Assembly: GCA_946183895.1 (NCBI GenBank)
Contig: CAMHDX010000011.1
Location: 1-11,070 of the forward strand
DNA from: an uncultured Porphyromonadaceae bacterium
GTDB lineage: Bacteria; Bacteroidota; Bacteroidia; Bacteroidales; Muribaculaceae
DNA length: 11,070 nucleotides
Reading direction: 5' to 3'
Notes under the pieces: generated by a model
Database searches by the model: none
What the model saw: only the letters and a program-made list of their open reading frames with translations
What the model was told of the DNA's origin: nothing
Position numbers and translations under genes: made by a program
Shown here: piece after piece, positions 1-7,256 of the stretch
Layout: each line of letters starts with the position of its first letter
How positions within the stretch are numbered: the stretch's first letter is position 1

Positions 1-6
1 GCTACT

Positions 7-77
7 CAGTGCTACCTAATACGCAGTGCGCACCACGGCTCCTCCGTGGCACGCACTGCGTTTGATAGGTGGCACTG
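7..77. repeat. Large near-perfect inverted repeat (71-bp hairpin)
   Basis: Nested arms pair around a 5-nt loop at 39-43. The inner stem is CCACGG (33-38) with CCGTGG (44-49). After a 2x2 CA/CA internal loop, ACGCAGTGCG (21-30) pairs with CGCACTGCGT (52-61). After a second small internal loop, the 12-nt arm 7-18 pairs with 66-77, with one position that would be a G-U wobble in RNA. The motif CAGTGC or its complement occurs four times, so the arms are internally repetitive. It lies 25 bp beyond the stop codon of the last gene in the minus-strand cluster. No T-run follows on either strand, so it is not a canonical intrinsic terminator. It could be a REP-like or small non-autonomous repeat element, a Rho-dependent or RNA-stabilising 3' structure, or part of a feature cut by the window edge. 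The structure is plain; the role is inferred. Confidence 0.8.
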
Positions 78-101
78 CCAAGTCTTGCGACGGGCAGCTC
101 G

Positions 102-653
102 CTATAGGTTGGGGTCCCAGAGGATTTCCTCGGTCTGGGTGTTGATGTTGTTGTAGCGGGCGAGGATAAAGAAGAAGTCGCTCAGGCGGTTGAGGTATTG
201 CAACACCAGCGGGTCAATGGGGGCGCTGTGGCTGAGCGTGACGACGTGTCGCTCGGCACGGCGGGTGATGGTGCGGCAGATGTCGCACAGGGCGCTCAGT
301 CGGCTGCCACCGGGCAGCACAAAGCCACGCAGCGGCGGCAACTCGGCGTCCATCTCGTCAATCTTGCTCTCCAACTCTTTGACATCGGCAATGTATAGTC
401 CGGTCGCCTTGTCGGCATCCTCGGTGGCGAGGTATGCGCCGATGTTAAACAACTTATTCTGAATGCGATAGATTATCTTGGGCAGGTCATCGTGGTCAAG
501 TTTGCTGTTGTGAGCCAGCAGTCCGATGAAGCTGTTGAGCTCGTCGAGGGTGCCATAGGTCTCAACGCGGATGTCGTCTTTAGCGACGCGTTTGCCATGG
601 ACAAGTGATGTGGTGCCGGCATCGCCGGTAAGGGTGTAAATTTTACTTTTCAT
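102..653 (-). CDS. pduO: PduO-type ATP:cob(I)alamin adenosyltransferase
   Basis: Transfers the 5'-deoxyadenosyl group of ATP to cob(I)alamin, giving coenzyme B12 (adenosylcobalamin); cytoplasmic, normally a trimer. At 183 aa the length is normal for the PduO/MMAB family. The family signatures are in order: N-terminal ATP loop TGDAGTTSL (9-17), VETYGTLDELNS (30-41), FVLPGGS (111-117), the Arg-rich helix CRTITRRAER (126-135) and YLNRLSDFFFILAR (153-166). The aromatic residue in FVLPGG is, in studied PduO enzymes, the one that helps displace the lower cobalt ligand. The start codon overlaps the stop codon of the biotin ligase gene by 4 bp (ATGA), suggesting translational coupling. It is the last gene of the minus-strand cluster. 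No B12 riboswitch is visible upstream, as expected for an internal operon gene. Many gut Bacteroidota need AdoCbl for methylmalonyl-CoA mutase; that link is inferred. Confidence 0.93.
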   Translation of the reverse strand: MKSKIYTLTGDAGTTSLVHGKRVAKDDIRVETYGTLDELNSFIGLLAHNSKLDHDDLPKIIYRIQNKLFNIGAYLATEDADKATGLYIADVKELESKIDEMDAELPPLRGFVLPGGSRLSALCDICRTITRRAERHVVTLSHSAPIDPLVLQYLNRLSDFFFILARYNNINTQTEEILWDPNL

Positions 654-1420
654 AATGTCAAATTATTGTTAATTACATGTTTTACTTGTTTAAAGCCGTA
701 GGTGTGCTCGGTGTCGTCGTCGTGACGCAAGATGAGTTCGCCCAGGCTGTTCACGCCCGCCACGGTGGCGGTGAATGGTGTGCCCTGCACGGTGAGCCAC
801 CGGTGCGGTTTGCCGTCGTTGCGGAACAGGCGCGAGGCAAACTGCCGCTCAAAATCGAGTGCGAGCGCCTCGTAATGCTCGGCGCTGTCAAGTCGTGTCA
901 GAATGCGTGACACGACCGCATGGAGTAGCGCATCCAGGTCAAACTCGTGCCGCGCGACCTGGGCGAGCGACACCGGGTTGGGCGCGTCGCTGATGAAGCG
1001 CGTCTGGTTGACGTTGAGGCCCACTCCGATGACGGTGTGCTCCAGACGGTCGCCGGTGATGGAGTTCTCGATGAGAATGCCGGCAAGCTTGCGCTCGCCC
1101 ACATAGATGTCGTTGGGCCACTTGACGCTAACGTCGCGCGGGTCAATGAGCTCGCCCACGGCATCGACAATGCCCAGAGCAGTGCAGACGCTCACTAGCC
1201 ACTGCCTTGCCGGCGCCAGGCGCTCTGGTCTGTACAGGATGGTGAACGACAGATTCTTGCCCGGCTCCGCCTCCCAGCGATTAGAGCCCCAGCCACGCCC
1301 TGCTGTCTGGTCGGGCGTGTAGACCACGGCACAATCAGGCAACGACGCGGCGTGCTCCTTGACGTAGGTGTTGGTGGACGCGAGCTGCTCGAACTTGATG
1401 AAAGTTGCCGCAGGCTGCAT
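650..1420 (-). CDS. birA: Biotin-[acetyl-CoA-carboxylase] ligase (BirA, class I)
   Basis: Makes biotinyl-5'-AMP from biotin and ATP and attaches biotin to the BCCP lysine of biotin-dependent carboxylases. The 256-aa protein has the catalytic core and a small C-terminal beta domain (about 205-248) but no N-terminal winged helix. It is therefore a class I ligase that should not act as a DNA-binding repressor. Visible motifs: STNTYVKE (15-22), the biotin/AMP loop GRGWGSNRWE (41-50; GRG start conserved, remainder differs from E. coli), KWPND (100-104), KLAGILIE (111-118, with the lysine conserved in BirA active sites) and GVGLNVN (132-138). The ATG overlaps the tsaE stop by one base (TAATG), and its own TGA overlaps the adenosyltransferase start, so the three genes tsaE-birA-pduO are probably translated together. 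The fit to the family is clear. Confidence 0.93.
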   Translation of the reverse strand: MQPAATFIKFEQLASTNTYVKEHAASLPDCAVVYTPDQTAGRGWGSNRWEAEPGKNLSFTILYRPERLAPARQWLVSVCTALGIVDAVGELIDPRDVSVKWPNDIYVGERKLAGILIENSITGDRLEHTVIGVGLNVNQTRFISDAPNPVSLAQVARHEFDLDALLHAVVSRILTRLDSAEHYEALALDFERQFASRLFRNDGKPHRWLTVQGTPFTATVAGVNSLGELILRHDDDTEHTYGFKQVKHVINNNLTL

Positions 1421-1857
1421 TACTCCGGAATTGTGACAGTCATGGTGCGCTCGCCGGTGTCGTGGTTGACGTCAATGCGGACCACCACGGTGTCGTCGGG
1501 CAGCAGGTTCTCGATGCGCTCGGGCCACTCAATCAAGCACAGCGCGCCGCAGTCAAAGTAGTCCTCGGCACCCAGGTCGATTGCCTCGGCCTCGCTCTCG
1601 AGACGATAGCAGTCAAAGTGGTAGATAAGCTCGGCGGTAGTGTCGCTGCGATACTCGTTGATGATGGCGAACGACGGCGAATTGGTCACATCGCTCTCCA
1701 CACCCAGGGCGCGGCACAGGGCGTTGATAAACGTGGTCTTGCCGGCACCCATCTCGCCGTAGAACGCGTACACGGTCTCATCGCCCATCAGGGCGAGGAA
1801 CTGCTGTGCAGCCTCGTCAAGGGCATCGACATTGGGAATGTTGATAATTTTCTTCAT
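1420..1857 (-). CDS. tsaE: tRNA t6A biosynthesis ATPase TsaE
   Basis: ATPase subunit that works with TsaB, TsaC and TsaD to make N6-threonylcarbamoyladenosine at position 37 of ANN-decoding tRNAs; cytoplasmic and usually essential. The 145-aa length is typical. Walker A is GEMGAGKTT (34-42). NSPSF (59-63) forms the switch region, HFDCYRL (80-86) is the conserved HxDxYRL signature, and IEWPERI (109-115) is the family's C-terminal signature. The first ATG (1855-1857) is preceded on the coding strand by an A-rich stretch (a run of 8 A), the usual Bacteroidota leader, with no obvious Shine-Dalgarno. The 65-bp gap to porX upstream shows no TAnnTTTG element, so readthrough from porX is likely but not proven. 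Its neighbourhood with porX is, from memory, common in Bacteroidales. Confidence 0.95.
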   Translation of the reverse strand: MKKIINIPNVDALDEAAQQFLALMGDETVYAFYGEMGAGKTTFINALCRALGVESDVTNSPSFAIINEYRSDTTAELIYHFDCYRLESEAEAIDLGAEDYFDCGALCLIEWPERIENLLPDDTVVVRIDVNHDTGERTMTVTIPE

Positions 1858-1922
1858 CTATTATTGATATTTTTTTTCGTGATTATAATCCTTGATTGAG
1901 AGTATTGCCGCCCGCCGCCACA

Positions 1923-3467
1923 TTACTTGGGCGAGAGGCTCACCAGCGGCACGAGCATCTCCTCCATCGAGATGCCGCCGTGCTGGAAGGTGCCGCCGTA
2001 GTACTGCACGTAGTAGTTGTAGTTGTTGGGGTAGGCAAAGAAGTCGTGGTTCATGGCGAACACGTAGGCACTCGACACGTTGGGCGAGGGCAGGCCCACC
2101 GTGGCGGGCCGCGTGATCTCGTAGACCTGCCGCGGATTGTAACTCAGGCTCTTGCCCAGCTTGTAGCGCAGGTTGGTGTTGGTGTTCTTGTCGCCCACAA
2201 TCTTGATGGGGTTGTCGACCATGATGGTGCCGTGGTCGGTGGTGAGCACAACGTGAAATCCGCGTGCCGCCATGCCGCGAAACAAGTCCTGGGCGTAGCT
2301 GTTGCGGAACCACGATTCGGTCAAGTCGCGATAAGCCGCATCCGAGCCTGCCAGCTCGCGTATCATCTTGCTCTCGGTGCGGGTGTGCGAGAGCATGTCC
2401 ACAAAGTTGAGGACAATCACGTTGAGCTGGAAGTTGTCCAGGCGGTCAATGTTGCGCACCAGGCGCTCGCCGCTGTCAACGTCAGCCACCTTGTTGTAGC
2501 TGAAGTGGATGCGCCGGCGGAATCGGTCCAAGAAGGTCTGGACCAGCGGTGCCTCGTTGACGTTCTTGCCGTCGTCATCGCCCTGCTCAATCCACAGGTC
2601 GGGGTACATCTGCTTGATTTGAGCCGGCATCAGTCCCGAGAAGATAGCGTTGCGCGCATACTGGGTGGTGGTGGGCAGAATGGATGTGTACAGGACATCG
2701 CGGTCGACATTGAACATGCCCGACACGGCAGGCTGTATGGTCTTCCACTGGTCCAGCCTGAAGTTGTCAATCACCACAAAGCACACCTTCTTGCCCGCAT
2801 CGAGCAGCGGCAGCACCGCGGTCTTGAAGATCTCGTCGCTGCGCAGCGGGTGCTCCCCGCCGCCATGCCACCGCTCGTAGTTGCGCCTCACAAACTTGGC
2901 GAAGGCGCTATTGGCCTCGTCGCGCTGGTTGACTATCATCTGGTACATGCCCGTCTCGGCGCCGGCAAGGGTGATCTCCCAGCGCACCAGCGTCGAGTAG
3001 ATGTCATACCAGTCGTCGATGGTCGACGCATTGTTGATGCGCATAGTGATGTCGCCAAACTGCTTGCGGTAGTCCAGCGTGACTTGTTGCTTGACCAGGT
3101 CGTCGCTGTGCAGGTTCTTCTTGATAGAGAGCAAAATCTGCATTGGGTTGACCGGCTTGATGAGGTAGTCGGCGATTGAGCTGCCCACCGCTTGATTCAT
3201 AATGTTCTCCTCCTCGCTCTTGGTAATCATGATCACGGGGATGGCGGGTTGCGCGATTTTGATGCGCTGCAGGGTCTCGAGACCGCTGATGCCGGGCATG
3301 TTCTCGTCAAGTATCACCATGTCGAAGTGGCCCGCCTCGAGCGCGTCGATGGCGTCGCGGCCATTGGTCACGGTTTCCACCTCGTAGCCCTTGCTGTTGA
3401 GGAAAAGTATGTGGGGCTTCAACAGGTCAATCTCGTCGTCAGCCCATAGAATCTTGATGTTGCTCAT
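1923..3467 (-). CDS. porX: PorX: response regulator fused to PglZ-type phosphodiesterase
   Basis: Cytoplasmic two-domain signalling protein of 514 aa. Residues 1-120 are a receiver domain: acidic pair ADDE (9-12), phospho-acceptor D54 in VILDENMPG, T82 in ITKS with K83, and K104-P105 in YLIKP. After a helical middle (about 121-220) comes a PglZ/alkaline-phosphatase-superfamily domain with an apparently complete metal site: D234 in VIDNFRLDQW, the TTTQY motif holding the likely nucleophile Thr (266-268), D357 and H361 in NFVDMLSHTR, D411-H412 in TTDHG, and H496 in QHGG. Homologous PorX proteins control T9SS genes in Porphyromonas and Flavobacterium. Their phosphorylation promotes dimerisation, and the second domain has been reported as a zinc-dependent phosphodiesterase acting on nucleotides. 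There is no DNA-binding domain and no partner histidine kinase in the window. The gene starts 19 bp after the SprE-like lipoprotein gene and is probably co-transcribed with it. No residue appears lost, so I expect an active enzyme. Confidence 0.93.
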   Translation of the reverse strand: MSNIKILWADDEIDLLKPHILFLNSKGYEVETVTNGRDAIDALEAGHFDMVILDENMPGISGLETLQRIKIAQPAIPVIMITKSEEENIMNQAVGSSIADYLIKPVNPMQILLSIKKNLHSDDLVKQQVTLDYRKQFGDITMRINNASTIDDWYDIYSTLVRWEITLAGAETGMYQMIVNQRDEANSAFAKFVRRNYERWHGGGEHPLRSDEIFKTAVLPLLDAGKKVCFVVIDNFRLDQWKTIQPAVSGMFNVDRDVLYTSILPTTTQYARNAIFSGLMPAQIKQMYPDLWIEQGDDDGKNVNEAPLVQTFLDRFRRRIHFSYNKVADVDSGERLVRNIDRLDNFQLNVIVLNFVDMLSHTRTESKMIRELAGSDAAYRDLTESWFRNSYAQDLFRGMAARGFHVVLTTDHGTIMVDNPIKIVGDKNTNTNLRYKLGKSLSYNPRQVYEITRPATVGLPSPNVSSAYVFAMNHDFFAYPNNYNYYVQYYGGTFQHGGISMEEMLVPLVSLSPK

Positions 3468-3486
3468 AGTCGGTTCACGTTACGTT

Positions 3487-6400
3487 CTACTTGCCGCGTG
3501 CCGCCTTGCGTTCCTGCTCACGCTGCTTGCGCTCCTGCTCACGTTGTTTGCGCTCTTGCTCGCGTTGCTTCTCGCGCTGTTTGCGCTCCAGCTCGCGCTG
3601 CTTAGCCTTCTGTTTGCGTTCTTGCTCCTTGGCCTTGGCCTCGGCTTTGCGTTGCTTTTCGCGCTCCTTGCGTTGTTGCTCGCGCAGTTTCTGCTTCTCC
3701 TTTTGCTGTTGCTTCTTGAGGCGGCGTTGCTCCTCGCGCTGCTTCTCGCGCTGCTTTTTAGCCTCGGCGATGCTGTCGCGTCGCGCCTGCTCGGCAAGTT
3801 GCTTGCTGCGCCACCTGTCTTGCTGTGCACGCTCGCGCTCGCGGCTGGCTTGCTCCTCAGCCTCCAGTCGCTCTTGCTCCTCGCGTTCGCGCTGCTTGCG
3901 CTCGGCCTCCTCGGCCTTGCGGCGTTGCTTGTCGAGCTCGCGTTGTTGCTGCTCAATGGCTCGGCGCTGCTCGGCTTGGGTGCGGGCATCCGCCTCGGGG
4001 TCGACCTCGAGCAGCATCGGCACGGTTTCGCCGGCGATACTATCGCTCGGTTGCTCGGGCTGTTGTTTCTCCTGCTCGGGCTGCTGCTCTTGCTTGGGCT
4101 GTTGTTGCTCGGGCTGTTGCTCTTGCTCGGGCTGTTGTTGCTCGGGCTGCTGTTTCTCCTGCTCGGGCTGTTGTTGCTGCTCGGGCTGTTGTTGCTCCTG
4201 CTCGGGCTGCTGCTCCTGCTCGGGCTGCTGTTTCTCTTGCTCGGGCTGCTGTTTCTCTTGCTCGGGCTGTTGCTGCTCCTGCTTGGGCTGTTTATGCTCT
4301 TGCTCGGGTTGTTGCTTGAAGTCATCAACGTCCTCCCATGCGCCATGCGAGGCGTTGCCCTCGACTTCGGGTGCCTCCTCAACCTCGCCTGCCATCTCGA
4401 GCTTGCCGTGCTCGGTGTCGTTCTTCTCCTCCAGGTAGTTGAAGTAGTCCTCAAACGAGCGGCCCTCGTTGAGCAGCAACTCGAAGTTATCGACACTGAT
4501 GAGCACCGGGTGAACCTGCGCCGGCAGGCTCAGTGACTCGTCGCCCTCAAAGATGGTGCGGTAGTGCTTCACCTCGTCAAAGTTGGCAAAGCCCTTCACT
4601 ACCAGCAATCCCAGCCGCCCGAAGGTCATCTGCTCCAGGTCGTAGTCCTTGACCACAAACGTGTTGAAGTTGTGGCGCGCCACCTCGTAGAGCAGCAGGT
4701 TAGAGCTCACGCTGTCGGTGGGGTAGAGCAGCACGAATACGTGCGGCTTGTCGTAGTCCTCCTTGAAGGGGGTGAACTTGCGCTCAAGGTCGGCGGGAGT
4801 GGTGTCGTTGCTCAGTCGGGTACTCCACAGCATGCCGCGCACATTGCTCGCGCCGCCCTCAATCTTACGTCCGGCGTTGAGCTGCTTGACTATTGACGAG
4901 GCGGTGGGAGTGATGTCCGTCTCGGGATAGCGCTGCAGCATGTCCTTGAGCGTCGACTGGAACTTCTCATAGTCACGCTCGGTGACGTAGCTCAGCGCGT
5001 CGATGAACATGAACTTGGGCATAATCTTGCTCAGCGGGTACTTGCGCATCATCTCCTCATAGCTGTGGTGGACAACAGCGTTGTTGCCGTTGAGGTAGGC
5101 GTCGTAGGCCACGGCGTACATTGACTCCTGGTCCGCTTGCATGTTCTTGAGGTTCTCGAAGTAGTTGGGGTCCTGCAATGCCTGACCGTACTTGGAATCG
5201 GCAAACTCCTCGGTGAGCTTGGCGCGATATTGCTCGGCAAGGCCGATGTCGCCGATGCGCATGTACATCAGGTAGAGGTTGTAGTACACCTCAAGCCGGT
5301 AAGTGTTCTCCGGGTAGCGGTCCATCAGGCGCTTGAACTCGACAGCGGCGGCATCGTAGTCCTCCAGCTTGTCCTTGAGGATGACGCCCATATTGTACAG
5401 GCCCTCCTGAATGACGTCGTGCGCCGCCTGGATTTGCTCCTCGGTGCGCGGAATCTGCTTGAGGTAGTACTCGGGGAAGTGCGGGTCCTCGCTACGCTTG
5501 ACCGAGTCTTGCTGCTCCTTGGTCAGCTCGGGCTGACCGGAGGCGACAACCGTCGAATCGCCGGCAATCGAATCGCCTGCTTGCGACAGGTCCTCGCCCG
5601 GGGCCTCGTCGCCGCCCAGGCTGAAGGTCGTCTTGTCCCTGCGCCGCCAGTTGTCCTCCAGCTTGCGGTTGCCCCACTGCTGCTGGAAGGCGGTCTTGCC
5701 GGCATTCTTGGTGGCGGTGTTGTAGAAGTACCACGACTTGTCGGTGTTGATCTGGAAGTCGCTGGGCGCATTGCTGTTTTGCTTGATTAGGCTGCCCTGA
5801 GCGCCCTGCTTGGCGAGGTACTCTTGGCGTTGTGCCTCGTCCTTCTCCTCTTTCTCCTTCTTCTTGAGCTCGTCAATGATTTTTTTAATTACCTTGTCCA
5901 GCTCCTCGGGCGAGAGAGTGGACAGGTGCAGCAGGGAGTCCTGCAGGGTGACATTCTGCGAGTAGACGGCGAGCTCGTCAAGCACGTCGCTGCGTCGCTT
6001 GAGCATCTTGTAGTTTGGGTAGGTCTCGCTCACGGCGGCGATGCCCTCGGCATAGCACGGCTGGGCGAGGTCATACTTGTGCTGGGCGAAGTACACTCCA
6101 CCCAGCGTCAACTGGCTGATTGCCTTGTCAATGCCGTTGCGCGTGCTCTTCTTGGCTGCGAGCACGTAGTTCTCGATGGCGTTGGCGGTGTCGCGCCGCG
6201 AGAGGTAGAGGTTGCCGATGGCGTAGTAGATTTGGTCCAGATACTCGCTGTTGCGGTCGTATCGGGTCATGTGCTTGAGGCTGCGCACCTCGCTCTCGAT
6301 GTTGTTGCCGGCGTACACGGCGCTCTGCTTGATGCGCGCGTTGAACTTGGTACGATAGGTTGAGCCGCTCGACGAGCCGGCATTCTTGTAGGCAAGATAG

Positions 6401-7203
6401 GCGAGGTCCTTTTGTCCGGTTTGCTCATACAGCTGTCCCAACAGGAAGTTGAGCCGCACCTTTTGCTGACCGCCGGTGCCGTCAATAGCCTTGGTGAGAT
6501 AGGGAATCGCCTTGTCGGCAAGGTGTTGCTTGGCGTAGTAGTCGGCAAAGGCGAGGTTGGCGAGGGCGCGCACGCGGCTGTCCTCAATCTTGTCAGGGTG
6601 GACGTGAGCCAACACGTTGTCCGCCTCGGTGGGCCAGTCCATGGCGCAGTAGCACAGCGCCTCCCACACCATTGATTCCTGCACCAGCTCGGGTTTCCAC
6701 GTGAAGTGGCGGTAGATGTAGCGGAATGTGGCGGCGGCGTCAAGGAACTCGCCCTTCATGTACTCAGCCTTGGCGAGCAGGAACCACGCGTTGTGGATAA
6801 ACGGGTTGTACTCGTCGCGCTTGAGCCACTCCTTGTACTTGGGGTCGTTGCCCTTGCCGCTCTTGCGCTTGGGCTTCTTCTTGATGGAGTGAAGGCTGAT
6901 CGCCTTTTGCATCTTCTCGATGGTGCGGTCAAACGAGCCTGCCGGCTGCGGCGACTTGGGGTTGTTGCGCGCCTCGGCGGGGTGGATGTAGAGTTGCTGC
7001 GAGTAGTCGTCCTCATACTTGTCCTCCATGTCCTTGAGCTGCTCGTCGTAGTTGGTCTTGCCGTGGTAGTACACATTGTAGCGTGTGGTGAACGCCTGCC
7101 AAAACCGCGAGGCGGCAGTGTTCTTCTTGGCGCTGCAACCGGCTATCATCCATGCCGCGGCCACGAGCAACAAGAGCGGAATATGTCGTTTAAGAGCCTT
7201 CAT
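3487..7203 (-). CDS. sprE: SprE/PorW-like TPR lipoprotein with long QPE and charged tail
   Basis: A 1238-aa lipoprotein. Residues 1-23 are a lipoprotein signal peptide with lipobox IAGC (Cys23). The residues after Cys (SAKKN) lack the acidic surface-export signal known in Bacteroidota, so it probably faces the periplasm. An early TTRYNVYYHG segment (39-48) and TPR-like helical repeats run through about 130-440. A conserved block carries WYFYN (491-495) and WGNRKLEDNWR (510-520). A second TPR-like region covers about 570-770, and an alpha/beta region lies near 815-900. These match my knowledge of SprE of Flavobacterium and PorW of Porphyromonas, lipoproteins needed for T9SS function. The tail is unusual: a Q/P/E-rich tract (964-1051), a short linker, then about 165 residues of R/K/E/Q (1074-1238), predicted as a long charged helix. 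Typical relatives are, from memory, far shorter. porX follows after 19 bp. Family assignment is good; the function of this version is inferred. Confidence 0.82.
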   Translation of the reverse strand: MKALKRHIPLLLLVAAAWMIAGCSAKKNTAASRFWQAFTTRYNVYYHGKTNYDEQLKDMEDKYEDDYSQQLYIHPAEARNNPKSPQPAGSFDRTIEKMQKAISLHSIKKKPKRKSGKGNDPKYKEWLKRDEYNPFIHNAWFLLAKAEYMKGEFLDAAATFRYIYRHFTWKPELVQESMVWEALCYCAMDWPTEADNVLAHVHPDKIEDSRVRALANLAFADYYAKQHLADKAIPYLTKAIDGTGGQQKVRLNFLLGQLYEQTGQKDLAYLAYKNAGSSSGSTYRTKFNARIKQSAVYAGNNIESEVRSLKHMTRYDRNSEYLDQIYYAIGNLYLSRRDTANAIENYVLAAKKSTRNGIDKAISQLTLGGVYFAQHKYDLAQPCYAEGIAAVSETYPNYKMLKRRSDVLDELAVYSQNVTLQDSLLHLSTLSPEELDKVIKKIIDELKKKEKEEKDEAQRQEYLAKQGAQGSLIKQNSNAPSDFQINTDKSWYFYNTATKNAGKTAFQQQWGNRKLEDNWRRRDKTTFSLGGDEAPGEDLSQAGDSIAGDSTVVASGQPELTKEQQDSVKRSEDPHFPEYYLKQIPRTEEQIQAAHDVIQEGLYNMGVILKDKLEDYDAAAVEFKRLMDRYPENTYRLEVYYNLYLMYMRIGDIGLAEQYRAKLTEEFADSKYGQALQDPNYFENLKNMQADQESMYAVAYDAYLNGNNAVVHHSYEEMMRKYPLSKIMPKFMFIDALSYVTERDYEKFQSTLKDMLQRYPETDITPTASSIVKQLNAGRKIEGGASNVRGMLWSTRLSNDTTPADLERKFTPFKEDYDKPHVFVLLYPTDSVSSNLLLYEVARHNFNTFVVKDYDLEQMTFGRLGLLVVKGFANFDEVKHYRTIFEGDESLSLPAQVHPVLISVDNFELLLNEGRSFEDYFNYLEEKNDTEHGKLEMAGEVEEAPEVEGNASHGAWEDVDDFKQQPEQEHKQPKQEQQQPEQEKQQPEQEKQQPEQEQQPEQEQQQPEQQQQPEQEKQQPEQQQPEQEQQPEQQQPKQEQQPEQEKQQPEQPSDSIAGETVPMLLEVDPEADARTQAEQRRAIEQQQRELDKQRRKAEEAERKQREREEQERLEAEEQASRERERAQQDRWRSKQLAEQARRDSIAEAKKQREKQREEQRRLKKQQQKEKQKLREQQRKEREKQRKAEAKAKEQERKQKAKQRELERKQREKQREQERKQREQERKQREQERKAARGK
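3490..3984 (-). repeat. R/K/E/Q-rich helical tail of the SprE-like protein
   Basis: Encodes residues 1074-1238 of the lipoprotein, almost entirely Arg, Lys, Glu, Gln and Ala with no Pro or Gly until the last residues (ARGK). Near its end the seven-residue unit REQERKQ recurs, matching roughly 21-bp DNA repeats at about 3490-3600. Composition predicts a single long charged helix or coiled coil, net basic, like the linker helix of TolA. The reading frame stays open throughout, so this is a real coding tail and not non-coding repeat DNA. Confidence 0.85.
4051..4314 (-). repeat. In-frame QPEQE tandem repeat tract
   Basis: Encodes residues 964-1051 of the SprE-like lipoprotein, built from repeated QQPEQE(K/Q) units of five to seven residues. 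At DNA level the units are near-identical multiples of three; two adjacent perfect copies of a 21-bp unit occur around 4215-4265 (plus-strand core GCTCGGGCTGCTGTTTCTC). The tract likely forms an extended, flexible, protease-resistant linker between the folded TPR part and the charged helix. Repeat number may vary between strains by slippage without breaking the frame. Confidence 0.85.
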
Positions 7204-7256
7204 GAATATATATAACGCCCGCGACCCTCGGTTTATTGCACGCGCACGGGGCTTAG

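Noticed and set aside
1858..1922. Possible internal promoter before tsaE
   Set aside because: The minus strand of this gap has an A-run and a GC-rich stretch but no TAnnTTTG element, so I could not support a promoter.
1896..3179. Long plus-strand open frame (427 codons) antisense to porX
   Set aside because: It mirrors the porX codons on the other strand, has no recognisable domain and no promoter. GC-rich coding often leaves such antisense frames open, and the minus-strand PorX motifs are unmistakable.
4051..4314. Regular repeats resembling a CRISPR array
   Set aside because: Repeats are contiguous, lack unique spacers, vary in multiples of three and lie inside an open reading frame; no cas genes are nearby.
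3391..4536. Plus-strand Leu/Gly-rich frame (381 codons) that looks like a repetitive membrane protein
   Set aside because: It is the reverse complement of the Q/P/E and R/K/E repeats of the SprE-like tail. The minus-strand frame continues a well-matched protein, while this one is pure repeat read backwards.
7204..7256. Possible promoter in the 53-bp gap before the SprE-like gene
   Set aside because: A TATATATAT tract precedes the start codon but there is no TAnnTTTG or -33 match; more likely just an A/T-rich translation leader.
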